Source: an uncultured Collinsella sp.
GTDB lineage: Bacteria; Actinomycetota; Coriobacteriia; Coriobacteriales; Coriobacteriaceae
Direction of reading: 5' to 3'
Length of the DNA stretch: 15,416 bases
NCBI GenBank assembly: GCA_934646965.1
Contig: CAKUEZ010000047.1
Location: 1-15,416, forward strand
The translations under genes and the position numbers were made by a program. Shown here one piece after another: positions 1-7,940 of the stretch (its first letter is position 1; every line of letters begins with the position of its first letter). The notes beneath the pieces are model-generated. The model was not told the origin of the DNA, did no database searches, and worked only from the letters and a program-made list of their open reading frames with translations.

Positions 1-39
1 CGCTCATGTAGTTTAAACGCACGACGATAAGGAGCACCA

Positions 40-1260
40 GTGGGTAACCACTTCCGTACCTCCGGTGCGGGCGATGAAGCTCCCAAGACGCAGCCGAGCG
101 TCGCGGGCAACCGTTTCGCCACTCCGGATTCAGAGGGTCAGCTGTTTAGCCCGATCCCCACGCAGCCGGCAGATCAGGCACAGCCGGCATCCGATCCCTT
201 TGCCTACAATCCCACCAACGATGTTGCGCTTTCTAGCGCGGCGGGCTTTGAACCCGTCCAGACGGTGACCGCCCGCGTGGCTCAGCCTCAGGCGAGTGCT
301 GCCGCACCGCAGCCTACCATGGCCGGCATTCCCGACCCCATGGCTCCTGCGACGCCCGCGCCGCAGCCCGCGCAGTCCGGTCTCTTTGCCGGCATCCCCG
401 ACCCCACGCAGCCCGCTGCTCCGGTGGTCGAGCGCGATCAGGCCGCCGAGGTCGCAAGCCTCGACAATGCGCTCAACAACCCCGACTTCACGTCGGTGTT
501 TGCGCCCATCGACCCGCAGGCCAGCCGTAAGAAGATGGCCAAGCAGGCCGGTGTCGAGCCTGTCATCCTTATGGAGCACGTCACCAAGATCTACCCGGCG
601 CAGCCCAACAAACCCGCGCTCGATGACATCAACATCGAGATCTATCCGGGCGAGTTCGTCTTTTTGGTCGGTCACTCCGGCTCGGGTAAGACCACGCTGC
701 TGTCGACGCTCAACCGCGACGTCAAGCCGACGAGCGGCCGCATTCTGGTCGCCGGCCAGGACCTCATGAAGATCAAGAACCGCAAGGTTCCGTTCCTGCG
801 CCGCCAGATTGGCGCCGTGTTCCAGGACTTTAAGCTCCTGCCGCAAAAGACTGCCTACGAAAACGTGGCGTTTGCCCTGCAGTGCATCGGCAAGCCCAAG
901 GGCGTCATTCGCAGCCAGGTGCCCGAGGTGCTGCGTCTGGTCGGTCTGGCCGACCAGATGGACTCGCTGCCCGACCAGCTTTCCGGTGGCGAGCAGCAGC
1001 GCGTGGCCGTCGCCCGCGCCATGGTCAATCGCCCGCCGCTGCTGATCTGCGACGAGCCCACGGGCAACCTCGACCCGGCGATTTCGCTGGGCATCATGAA
1101 GCTGCTCGAGCGCATTAACCGCACCGGCACCACCGTGATCGTCGCTACGCACGACCGCGAGATGGTCGATAGCATGCACCGTCGCGTGATCGCCCTCGAG
1201 GGCGGCCACGTAATCCGCGACCAGGAGAGGGGAGGTTACGGCAACTATGGCACCAACTAA
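40..1260 (+). CDS. ftsE: Cell-division ABC transporter ATPase FtsE with a long N-terminal extension
   Basis: This is the ATPase of the FtsEX complex, which works on the inner membrane face and couples ATP hydrolysis to activation of peptidoglycan hydrolases at the septum. The ABC domain spans about residues 173-395. It shows Walker A GHSGSGKT (211-218), signature LSGGEQQ (314-320), Walker B LLICDEPT (334-341) and H-loop His371. The start is GTG at 40, with AAGGAG at 29-34. No internal ATG near the ABC domain (535, 571) has a ribosome site. The protein has 406 residues, against about 220-230 for ordinary FtsE. The extra ~170 residues are Pro/Ala/Gln-rich, look disordered, and carry two AGIPDP motifs (95-100 and 117-122). 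The gene overlaps ftsX by 14 bases, so the two are probably translationally coupled. Confidence 0.96.
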   Translation: MGNHFRTSGAGDEAPKTQPSVAGNRFATPDSEGQLFSPIPTQPADQAQPASDPFAYNPTNDVALSSAAGFEPVQTVTARVAQPQASAAAPQPTMAGIPDPMAPATPAPQPAQSGLFAGIPDPTQPAAPVVERDQAAEVASLDNALNNPDFTSVFAPIDPQASRKKMAKQAGVEPVILMEHVTKIYPAQPNKPALDDINIEIYPGEFVFLVGHSGSGKTTLLSTLNRDVKPTSGRILVAGQDLMKIKNRKVPFLRRQIGAVFQDFKLLPQKTAYENVAFALQCIGKPKGVIRSQVPEVLRLVGLADQMDSLPDQLSGGEQQRVAVARAMVNRPPLLICDEPTGNLDPAISLGIMKLLERINRTGTTVIVATHDREMVDSMHRRVIALEGGHVIRDQERGGYGNYGTN

Positions 1261-2167
1261 CGTGGGCTACTCGTTCAAAGAGGCGGTCAGCCACTTCTTC
1301 CGTAACTGGACCACCTCGCTCGGCGCCGTCATCACGATTTTCCTTTCGCTGTTTATCATCGGCCTGTTCATTATGGGTTCCGCGATGCTGAACTCCGTGA
1401 TCGGCACCGTCGAGGATCAGGTCGTCATCAACGCCTTTATTAGCGATGACGCCGACCAGGCAGATGTTCAGGCCTTTGAGGCCGAGCTCAAGACGTGGAG
1501 CAACGTCAAGTCCGTGACGTACAAGGACAAGGACGACGCGCTGGCCGAGTACACGAGCAAGATGTCGGGTAACGCCGACGCTACCATGAGCGCGCTCGAC
1601 GGTCAGAACCCACTGCCGGCTTCGTTTGCCATCGAGATGGACGATCCGTCCATGGTCGAGAGCACGGCCCAGAAGCTCAAGAAGAACGCCGACTTCCAGA
1701 AGATCGCGGACGACGGCGACGTCAACGCGAGCGTGCTGTACGGCCAGGAGGAAGTGAGCCGCCTGTTCCAGGTGACGAACTACATCCGCATCGCCGCCGT
1801 GGTGCTCGTCGGCCTGCTGACCTTTATCGCGTTCATCTTTATCAACAACACGATTCGTCTGTCCATTACGGCGCGTCGTCGCGAGATCGCGATCATGCGT
1901 CTGGTGGGCGCCAGCAACGGCTTCATTCGCGGGCCGTTCATCACCGAGGGCGTGCTGCAGGCCGTTCTGGGCTCGCTGCTTTCCATCGGCGTGCTGGAGC
2001 TGCTGCGAAACCTGATGGTTCCGCGTCTGCAGGAGAGCATCGGCTGGATGTCGTTTGCCCTGCCGATGCAGTACTACCTGGTGACCTACGCTGCGCTGAT
2101 TCTGGTCGGCGTGCTGATCGGTCTCTTTGGTTCCGCCATCGCCATGCGCCGTTACCTGCGCGTGTAG
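1247..2167 (+). CDS. ftsX: Cell-division permease FtsX
   Basis: FtsX is the membrane partner of FtsE; it transmits the ATPase cycle across the membrane to cell-wall hydrolases. The 306 residues fit the family length. Four membrane segments are visible at about 25-48, 181-201, 231-252 and 276-300, with a large extracytoplasmic loop (about 50-175) after the first, which is the FtsX topology. A basic stretch with TARRREIAIMRLVGAS follows TM2, as in FtsX/MacB-type permeases. The start is ATG at 1247 inside the end of ftsE, with AGGGGAGG at 1228-1235. No hydrolase gene lies alongside, so its extracellular partner is not visible here. Confidence 0.96.
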   Translation: MAPTNVGYSFKEAVSHFFRNWTTSLGAVITIFLSLFIIGLFIMGSAMLNSVIGTVEDQVVINAFISDDADQADVQAFEAELKTWSNVKSVTYKDKDDALAEYTSKMSGNADATMSALDGQNPLPASFAIEMDDPSMVESTAQKLKKNADFQKIADDGDVNASVLYGQEEVSRLFQVTNYIRIAAVVLVGLLTFIAFIFINNTIRLSITARRREIAIMRLVGASNGFIRGPFITEGVLQAVLGSLLSIGVLELLRNLMVPRLQESIGWMSFALPMQYYLVTYAALILVGVLIGLFGSAIAMRRYLRV

Positions 2168-2191
2168 GCGTTCTTGGAATTCGTTCCTTCA

Positions 2192-2225
2192 ACGGGTCGT
2201 CTCTTTTGGGGGCGGCCCGTTTTTT
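2192..2225 (+). terminator. Intrinsic terminator after ftsEX
   Basis: ACGGGTCGT (2192-2200) pairs with GCGGCCCGT (2212-2220), using G-U wobbles, and a T run follows to 2225. It lies 25 bases past the ftsX stop and separates the ftsEX unit from rnr. Its T run overlaps the -35 box proposed for rnr. Confidence 0.85.
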
Positions 2226-2252
2226 GTCCCCTAGGGATCATTTGGGTAGACT
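2224..2252 (+). promoter_or_regulatory. Sigma70-type promoter for rnr
   Basis: TTGTCC (2224-2229) and TAGACT (2247-2252) are separated by exactly 17 bases, and transcription would begin near 2259. This leaves a leader of about 32 bases that contains AAGGAGG before the rnr start. The -35 box overlaps the tail of the ftsX terminator. Confidence 0.6.
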
Positions 2253-2290
2253 CTTGGGGTGTAAACGGCCATCGATAGTAAGGAGGCGCC

Positions 2291-4426
2291 ATGGGGCGCA
2301 ATAACAAGCATAAGCGTGGAGCTCGCAATAAGCGCGGGCCGGTGCGCAGCGAGCGTCGCCCGAGTCTGACCGGACGCGTGCAGCTCCATGAGCATAGCGC
2401 CTACGTTGTAACCGAAAACGGCGACTACAAGGTCATGGGCCGCGGCAAGCGCGAAATTATGGACGGCGATACCGTTGCCGTAAGCATTAAGAACAGCCCG
2501 CATGGCGAGCGACGCGCCGTAATCGAGGGCGTCGTCGAGCGTGCGGCCATCAGTGTGGTGGGCACGTACCAGACCGCCGGCCCGCTCGGGGTGATCGAGC
2601 CACTTGATTCTCGCCTTAAGGCCGATTTCTTTATTCTGCCGGAGGACACCTCGGCGGAGCGCTTGGGCGTTCATCCGGGTGATGCGGTCGTCGCACGCAT
2701 TCTGACATATCCGACGCGCCTGGAATCGGGCGCCGTGACGATCGAGCGCCGTATTGGTGGCGATGATGCGCCCGATTTGGGCGTTCAGTATGTGATGGCG
2801 CGTTATGGCTATACCGATACTTATCCCGAGGCCGCGCTAGCCGAGGCCGAGGCACTTTCGCTCGATGTGGCCTCGGCACTTAAGGACCCGCTCCGCCGAG
2901 ACCTGCGCGACCGCTTTGTCATTACGATTGACCCGGTCGACGCGCGCGACTTTGACGACGCCATCTCGCTGGAGCGCACGCCCGAGGGCGGCTACAAACT
3001 GGGTGTCCATATTGCCGACGTTTCGCACTATGTGGCTTGGGATGGGCATATCGATCTGGAAGCCCGCCATCGGACGACGTCGGTGTATCTTGCCGATCGC
3101 GTGCTTCCCATGCTGCCCGAGCGCCTGTCGAACGATCTGTGCTCGCTGCGTCCCGACGAGGATCGCCTGGCGTTTACCGTCGACATTGAGCTCGACGCGC
3201 AGGGTCGCGTGCGCCATTACGATCCCTATCCCAGTGTGATCCGCTCGCGCGTGCGCATGGACTATGACGGCGCCGAGGCGCTGCTGGTGCGTGCCGGCGC
3301 GGTGGAGTATTCGGTGCTGGAGGGCGCCGCCGAGGATGTCGCTGCCGCCGAGGCCTCGCGCGAGGAAGCGCTCGAGCGTGGGCTTGCGTGCGAGGAAACC
3401 GCTCGCGGCTATAACGTCGACTTGGGGGATTTCCTCGTGGCTGCCAACGAGCTCGCCGAGCATCGCCGTCGTATTCGCCGCGCGCGCGGCTCGGTTGACT
3501 TCGATACAGCCGAGATTCGGGCGCTGCTGGACGAGGACGGCGTGCCCGTGCAGATTGTGGCCCGCGAGCGCTCGTGCGCCACGTCGCTGATCGAGGAAGC
3601 CATGCTGCTGGCCAATGAGTGCGTGGCGGAGTGGTTGGCCGACCGCGATATCGAGGCTTGCTATCGCGTGCACGACGATCCCAGTCCCGACAGCCTGCAC
3701 GGTGCCGCCGTGGCGCTGGCACAGCTGGGCATCATCGATGACCGTCGCGCTGCCGGCATTGCCCTGGGAAGCCCCGATGAGCTGCAAGCCGCAGTTGACG
3801 CGGCCGCCGGTACGGCCAACGCGCCACTCGTCAACACGTTGCTGCTGCGCAGTATGCAGCGCGCGCTGTACAAGCCGCGCAACGAGGGCCACTTTGCGCT
3901 CGCCGCGCCGTGCTACTGCCACTTTACGAGTCCCATTCGCCGCTATCCCGACCTGGTGGTGCATCGCGTACTCAAGCTGCAGCTGGCCTACGAGCGGCTG
4001 GGCGGCAAGGACGCCTTGGTGCGTACGCCGCGGCTGATCGGTAAGGGTCGCGAGTCCCTGCCGCGCATCCTGCCGCAAATCTGCCGCGCGTGCAGCGATG
4101 CCGAGCGTGCGGCCGACGCCGCCAGCCATGCGACGCAAAAGATCAAGATCGCCCAGTACTACGAGGACCGCCTGGGCGAGCGCTATGCCGGAACGATCTC
4201 GTGGGTCAGCAGCATGGGCCTTTTTGTGCGCCTTGATCTGACACAGGTTGAGGGTTTGGTCTCGATCAAGAGTCTGGGCAACGAGTGGTTTGAGTTTGAT
4301 GAGGACGCGCTCACGCTCACGGGCGCCGACACGGGGACTCGCTATGAGTTGGGGCAACGCGTGATCATCGAGGTCTCGCGCGTCAACACCACGCGCGGGC
4401 ACTTGGATTTCAGGCTTATTCATTAG
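2291..4426 (+). CDS. rnr: Ribonuclease R (RNB-family 3'-5' exoribonuclease)
   Basis: RNase R degrades structured RNA processively from the 3' end and, with SmpB and tmRNA, clears non-stop mRNAs. The 711-residue protein has a basic N-terminus (1-28) and cold-shock/OB-type segments up to about 150. The RNB catalytic domain carries IDPVDARDFDDA at 213-224, with the metal-binding aspartates D214, D220, D222 and D223. HFTSPIRRYPDLVVHR begins at 544. A C-terminal S1 domain runs from about 626 to 709. The start is ATG at 2291 behind AAGGAGG at 2280-2286. RNase II is the alternative, but the basic N-terminus and Gram-positive context favour RNase R. It appears to be monocistronic, with its own promoter and terminator. 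Confidence 0.95.
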   Translation: MGRNNKHKRGARNKRGPVRSERRPSLTGRVQLHEHSAYVVTENGDYKVMGRGKREIMDGDTVAVSIKNSPHGERRAVIEGVVERAAISVVGTYQTAGPLGVIEPLDSRLKADFFILPEDTSAERLGVHPGDAVVARILTYPTRLESGAVTIERRIGGDDAPDLGVQYVMARYGYTDTYPEAALAEAEALSLDVASALKDPLRRDLRDRFVITIDPVDARDFDDAISLERTPEGGYKLGVHIADVSHYVAWDGHIDLEARHRTTSVYLADRVLPMLPERLSNDLCSLRPDEDRLAFTVDIELDAQGRVRHYDPYPSVIRSRVRMDYDGAEALLVRAGAVEYSVLEGAAEDVAAAEASREEALERGLACEETARGYNVDLGDFLVAANELAEHRRRIRRARGSVDFDTAEIRALLDEDGVPVQIVARERSCATSLIEEAMLLANECVAEWLADRDIEACYRVHDDPSPDSLHGAAVALAQLGIIDDRRAAGIALGSPDELQAAVDAAAGTANAPLVNTLLLRSMQRALYKPRNEGHFALAAPCYCHFTSPIRRYPDLVVHRVLKLQLAYERLGGKDALVRTPRLIGKGRESLPRILPQICRACSDAERAADAASHATQKIKIAQYYEDRLGERYAGTISWVSSMGLFVRLDLTQVEGLVSIKSLGNEWFEFDEDALTLTGADTGTRYELGQRVIIEVSRVNTTRGHLDFRLIH

Positions 4427-4454
4427 CCGGAATTTGGTGACTGATAGAGAACGG

Positions 4455-4480
4455 GGCGGTCTTTTGGGGCCGCCTTTTTT
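4455..4480 (+). terminator. Intrinsic terminator after rnr
   Basis: GGCGGTC (4455-4461) pairs with GGCCGCC (4468-4474) across a six-base loop, followed by six T. It begins 28 bases after the rnr stop codon. Confidence 0.9.
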
Positions 4481-4530
4481 GTGGCACATCAATCGTCTTG
4501 CCGCTCGCGCGCTTGCGTCTTCCGCCTGCT

Positions 4531-4582
4531 ATAGGGGAGATAAAACCTACCAAAATAAACCTGTCCCTATTTGGGAGGTTTA
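4531..4582 (+). repeat. Nested overlapping inverted repeats upstream of the serine recombinase
   Basis: Two overlapping dyads are present. ATAGGG (4531-4536) pairs with CCCTAT (4565-4570). TAAAACCTACCAAAATA (4541-4557) nearly pairs with TATTTGGGAGGTTTA (4568-4582), with one mismatch and two extra bases. They share TAT at 4568-4570, so as RNA they would exclude each other. The position just before the gene fits a resolvase binding (res-like) site or autoregulatory operator, but a decayed miniature repeat is equally possible. Confidence 0.5.
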
Positions 4583-4600
4583 CGAGAGAGCGGGGATGAG

Positions 4601-5206
4601 ATGACAACGGTGTACGGGTATGCGCGGGTGAGCTCGCGTGATCAAAATCTGAATCGGCAGCTGGATGCACTGGGCGCCTATGGCGTGGAACCGGCGAATA
4701 TCTTTGCCGACCATGCGAGCGGCAAGGACTTCGATCGACCGCGGTATCGCGAGCTACTGTGCGCGTTGGATTCCGGTGATGTGCTGGTGGTACTTTCCAT
4801 TGATCGGCTGGGCCGTAACTACAGCGAGATCCTCGAGGAATGGCGGTGCATAACCAAAGAGCTCGGCGCCGCCATCGTGGTGCTGGACATGCCATTGCTC
4901 GACACGCGCGCCAGAGACTGTGGTGGGTCGGACGTGACGAGTGCGTTGATTGCCGATATTGTTTTGCAGCTGCTGAGCTATGTGGCGCAGGTGGAGCGCG
5001 AGAACATTCACCGGCGCCAAGCCGAGGGCATTGCGGCGGCGCGAGCGCGCGGCGTGCGCTTTGGCCGGCCCCGCAAACCCTGTCCTCCGCAATTTGAGCT
5101 GGTACGCGATACCTACGAGGCGGGTGATATCACGCGGAGCCAGGCGGCAAAGCGGCTGGGCGTGTGCGTAGGGACGTTCGACCGTTGGATGCGCGAGATG
5201 GAGTAG
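4601..5206 (+). CDS. Small serine recombinase of the resolvase/invertase family
   Basis: Site-specific recombinase that cuts DNA through a serine-phosphate link. The 201-residue protein matches gamma-delta/Tn3 resolvase in size and layout. YARVSSRDQ at 7-15 gives catalytic Ser11 and Arg9, DRLGRN is present near residue 70, the E-helix region contains VAQVERENI, and a C-terminal helix-turn-helix lies around ITRSQAAKRLGVCVGTFDRW. I chose ATG 4601 because the protein then begins like known resolvases; an in-frame TTG at 4571 would add ten atypical residues and lacks a ribosome site upstream. The purine-rich GCGGGGATGAG before 4601 is a weak ribosome site. There is no transposase or partner integrase here, so its target (inversion, dimer resolution or an old mobile element) cannot be told. 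Confidence 0.9.
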   Translation: MTTVYGYARVSSRDQNLNRQLDALGAYGVEPANIFADHASGKDFDRPRYRELLCALDSGDVLVVLSIDRLGRNYSEILEEWRCITKELGAAIVVLDMPLLDTRARDCGGSDVTSALIADIVLQLLSYVAQVERENIHRRQAEGIAAARARGVRFGRPRKPCPPQFELVRDTYEAGDITRSQAAKRLGVCVGTFDRWMREME

Positions 5207-5317
5207 GGGCGTCGCGTTCCTTTGGCGCCCCGATTCGAACATTTTGGATTTCGCTACGGCGGCAATCGCATTTGGGGGTACACTCGCTGCTGCTCAAAAA
5301 ATGACGGAGGTTAGCCC

Positions 5318-5893
5318 TTGGCGCGTGTGAAGCACATAGTCGGATGGATTTCGGTTGCCCTGCTGGCCGTGACGCTGGCAAGTATTTGGATGCTGACGGA
5401 GCAGAACGTGGAGCAGACGTCGTCGCTCAGCGAGTCGACCGCGCACGTGGTGGAAGGACAGGTCGCGGGCGTTCAGCCCAGCGCCGCGCAGGAGTCCCCG
5501 GCGGGGGATACCGCCGAGGGCTCGGATTCAACGGCTGCCACCGTTCATCCGGACCCGCTTGCCCCTGTTCGCCTGTGGATGAGTACCAATATCCGCCGCG
5601 TCGCACATACCGTCGAGTTCTTCTTTGTGGGGCTGTTCGCTTCGGCGGCAGTGGCATGCCTGGGCGAGCGCCTGCCGTGCGCGCGATTTCGGTACGTATT
5701 CGTCCTGCTCTTTTGTGTCGTTTGCTCTGTCGGTGACCAGGTGCACAAGATCTTTGTTCCCGGTCGTCATTTCGACATGATCGACCTGGGCTTCGATGCC
5801 GCGGGCTACGTCGTCGCCATGCTGCTGGTATTGCTGGTCTCCGCATGGGTGCACCATGTGACGCACCCCATCGGCGCCCATGCGAGGCGCTAG
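5318..5893 (+). CDS. VanZ-like family membrane protein
   Basis: Membrane protein of 191 residues. Segments at about 7-26, 98-117, 124-142 and 158-178 are hydrophobic. Between the first two is a Ser/Ala/Glu-rich linker (27-85). The VanZ-family signature is present as NIRRVAHTVEFFFVGLF (91-107) and DQVHKIFVPGR (140-150), followed by the DLGFDAAGY segment. VanZ itself raises teicoplanin resistance by an unclear route; most chromosomal homologues have no known role, so resistance should not be assumed. The start is TTG at 5318, with CGGAGG at 5305-5310 and a seven-base gap. A TACACT at 5279-5284 may be a -10 box but has no convincing -35. The gene sits alone between the recombinase and the MurNAc cluster. 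Confidence 0.82.
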   Translation: MARVKHIVGWISVALLAVTLASIWMLTEQNVEQTSSLSESTAHVVEGQVAGVQPSAAQESPAGDTAEGSDSTAATVHPDPLAPVRLWMSTNIRRVAHTVEFFFVGLFASAAVACLGERLPCARFRYVFVLLFCVVCSVGDQVHKIFVPGRHFDMIDLGFDAAGYVVAMLLVLLVSAWVHHVTHPIGAHARR

Positions 5894-5974
5894 CCGGTAA
5901 CAAACCCGTTTCTGATAATGCGACCTTGTTGAATTATTTTGTGTCGCGCGTATTTCCGAGCGGTCGGATTTGAG

Positions 5975-6001
5975 GGGCGAGCGGTAGAACGCTCGCCCTT
6001 T
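5975..6001 (+). terminator. Intrinsic terminator after the VanZ-like gene
   Basis: GGGCGAGCG (5975-5983) pairs perfectly with CGCTCGCCC (5990-5998) across a six-base loop, followed by TTT. The short T run suggests only moderate efficiency. It insulates the VanZ-like gene from the MurNAc genes. Confidence 0.8.
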
Positions 6002-6014
6002 GTGCGCCACGATG

Positions 6015-6063
6015 CGGCACAATGTACCGTAAAAGCTGTTTATATCCGGCACGAATCGTTCGT
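6015..6063 (+). promoter_or_regulatory. Two dyad sites in the murR leader, candidate operators
   Basis: The first dyad, CGGCACAATGTACCG (6015-6029), is symmetric about 6022 with six of seven pairs. The second, ACGAATCGTTCGT (6051-6063), has perfect five-base arms around TCG. Both lie 35-85 bases before the regulator start, where an RpiR-type autoregulator would be expected to bind. I could not place a confident -35/-10 pair in this stretch, so the exact promoter is unknown. Confidence 0.4.
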
Positions 6064-6097
6064 TGGTCTTTAATTCTTCTCAACGGAGGTGTTTGAG

Positions 6098-6949
6098 ATG
6101 GCAAACGGATTGCTTTTAAGGCTTCGCGAGCGTGAGCTCAGCGCGAGTCCGGCGGAACGCAATGTCATCGCATACGTGGGTGCTCATCCGCATGAGGTGG
6201 TCGGGCTGTCCGTCCGCAGTCTTGCTGATGCCACGTTCTCCTCGCCCTCGAGCATTTTGCGTTTTTGCAAGCGCTTGGGTTTTGCGGGCTACAAGGAGTT
6301 CCAGCGCGAACTGATTGCCGAACTGGCGCTCTTGGGTGACAAGAAAGACGTTGCCCTCGAGGACATCTCCATGGATGACAGCGTCGAACGTATCGTGGGG
6401 AAGGTGATGAAAAGCAACGTGCGCACGATCGAAGCGACGGCGCGAACGCTCGATTACACCGTCTTGGAGCGATGCGCGGCCCATCTTAAGCGGGCACGCG
6501 CGGTCAATCTGTTCGGTATTGGTGCCTCTCGTTTGGTCGCGCACGATCTGGCGCAAAAGCTCATGCGTGTCGACAAAGAGTGCCATCTGTACGACGACTG
6601 GCATGATCAGCTCTTGTGTGCCAAGAACATGCATGAGGGCGATATGGCAATCGCCTTTAGCTACTCGGGCCTGACGCAAGAGGTGCTGGACTGCACCGCC
6701 GAGGCTCAACGTCACAACTGTCCCGTTGTGGCCGTTACCAAAGTAGATGGATCATCCAAGCTTGCCACCGTGGCCGATGCCGTGCTCGGCGTCGCCGCGA
6801 GTGAACCCCTGGTCCGCAGCGGTGCCATGGCTTCGCGTATGGCCCAGCTTATGGTTGTCGATGCCCTGTACGCTGCTTACGTTGCCAGCGACTACGAACG
6901 GGCGACGCATGTCATTAAGCAAAACTACATCGAGAAACAGGAAAGATGA
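6098..6949 (+). CDS. murR: MurR/RpiR-family transcriptional regulator with SIS domain
   Basis: Regulator of 283 residues. The N-terminal RpiR helix-turn-helix (about 1-77) contains SVRSLADATFSSPSSILRFC. A SIS sugar-phosphate domain (about 110-250) contains NLFGIGASRLVAHDLAQKL and FSYSGLTQEV. In E. coli, MurR represses murQP and responds to MurNAc-6-phosphate; that ligand is inferred here from the adjacent murQ and murP. ATG 6098 is preferred because ACGGAGG at 6083-6089 is eight bases upstream. The GTG at 6089 lies inside that ribosome site. murQ follows within ten bases, so the two are almost certainly co-transcribed. Activation rather than repression cannot be excluded. Confidence 0.9.
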   Translation: MANGLLLRLRERELSASPAERNVIAYVGAHPHEVVGLSVRSLADATFSSPSSILRFCKRLGFAGYKEFQRELIAELALLGDKKDVALEDISMDDSVERIVGKVMKSNVRTIEATARTLDYTVLERCAAHLKRARAVNLFGIGASRLVAHDLAQKLMRVDKECHLYDDWHDQLLCAKNMHEGDMAIAFSYSGLTQEVLDCTAEAQRHNCPVVAVTKVDGSSKLATVADAVLGVAASEPLVRSGAMASRMAQLMVVDALYAAYVASDYERATHVIKQNYIEKQER

Positions 6950-6959
6950 GGTGAATGAA

Positions 6960-7883
6960 ATGCTCGATTTAACAAAATTCACGACCGAACAGCGCAATCT
7001 TAGGTCAATGGACCTCGATACGATGACATCGCTGCAAATCGTTACGACGATGAATGATGAGGATCTTCGTGCCGTCCAGTCGGTTACGAAAGTGTTGCCC
7101 CAGGTTGCCACAGCAATCGACTGGGCTGCTGAGGCACTCGAGCGCGGCGGGCGCGTCTTTTACATGGGTGCAGGCACCAGCGGTCGTCTGGGCGTGCTCG
7201 ACGCTTCGGAGTGTCCGCCCACGTTTGGTGTGTCACCCGATCTGATTGTCGGGCTCATTGCCGGAGGCGAGACGGCGTTTATCAAGGCTGTCGAAGGTGC
7301 CGAAGACAGCGAGGAGCTTGGCGCGAGCGACCTGCGGGAGCGTGAGCTCTCGGACAAGGATCTTGTCGTTGGCCTGGCGGCAAGCGGTCGTACTCCCTAT
7401 GTGGTGGGCGGCCTTGTGTACGCCAAGGCAACTGGGTGCAAGACCATCGCAATTGCCTGTAACCTAGGATCGAAGATCGGGGAGAGCGCAGATCTTGCCA
7501 TTGAGCCCGTGCCCGGTCCCGAGGTGCTGACCGGCTCAACGAGGCTCAAGGCGGGAACGGTCCAAAAGCTCATTCTCAATATGATTTCGACCGGTGCCAT
7601 GGTCAAGATTGGCAAGGTGTACCAAAACCTGATGGTCGATGTACAGCAGACGAACGAGAAGTTGGTGGTGCGCGGCCAGAACATCGTGATGGAGGCGACC
7701 GGCTGCACGCGCGAGCGCGCTGTTCAGGCGCTTGCAGATGCCGGCGGCCACGTAAAAACCGCTATTGTCTCGGTGCTGCTGGACTGCGATGCCGAGCAGG
7801 CTGCGGTAGCTCTTGAGCGGGCGCGCGGCCATGTCCGTGCTGCGGTGAGTGGCCATGAGAAGGGCAATGCCGATGCCCAATAG
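6960..7883 (+). CDS. murQ: N-acetylmuramic acid 6-phosphate etherase MurQ
   Basis: MurQ splits the lactyl ether of MurNAc-6-phosphate to give GlcNAc-6-phosphate and D-lactate in the cytoplasm. The 307-residue protein is a SIS-fold enzyme with MGAGTSGRLGVLDASECPPT and VEGAEDS. Glu84 and Glu115 correspond to E. coli catalytic Glu83 and Glu114. GLAASGRTPYV and GPEVLTGSTRLKAGT are further family blocks. ATG 6960 matches the usual MurQ N-terminus; an in-frame GTG at 6951 adds only three residues and cannot be excluded. It follows murR by ten bases and precedes murP by 57 bases. Confidence 0.96.
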   Translation: MLDLTKFTTEQRNLRSMDLDTMTSLQIVTTMNDEDLRAVQSVTKVLPQVATAIDWAAEALERGGRVFYMGAGTSGRLGVLDASECPPTFGVSPDLIVGLIAGGETAFIKAVEGAEDSEELGASDLRERELSDKDLVVGLAASGRTPYVVGGLVYAKATGCKTIAIACNLGSKIGESADLAIEPVPGPEVLTGSTRLKAGTVQKLILNMISTGAMVKIGKVYQNLMVDVQQTNEKLVVRGQNIVMEATGCTRERAVQALADAGGHVKTAIVSVLLDCDAEQAAVALERARGHVRAAVSGHEKGNADAQ

Positions 7884-7940
7884 GTGCACGGCGTGAGCAG
7901 ATATGACATCAAGAAGAGATACCCAATACAAGGAGGAGTT

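Noticed and set aside
130..1209. Long minus-strand reading frame (359 codons) opposite ftsE
   Set aside because: It is a shadow of a GC-rich gene: low-complexity His/Arg/Gly-rich product, no ribosome site, and the plus strand has a full ABC ATPase.
2837..4492. 551-codon minus-strand frame opposite rnr
   Set aside because: Shadow created by codon bias; it crosses the rnr terminator and encodes no recognisable domain.
4571..4600. TTG start for the recombinase at 4571
   Set aside because: It lies inside the inverted repeat and adds residues not found at resolvase N-termini; ATG 4601 fits better.
5206..5231. GGGGCG/CGCCCC hairpin after the recombinase as a terminator
   Set aside because: Only six pairs with a large loop and no T run; too weak to list as a feature.
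5279..5284. TACACT as the -10 of the VanZ-like gene
   Set aside because: No acceptable -35 at 15-19 bases upstream. Similar G-flanked hexamers at 10558 and 11605 also lack good -35 boxes.
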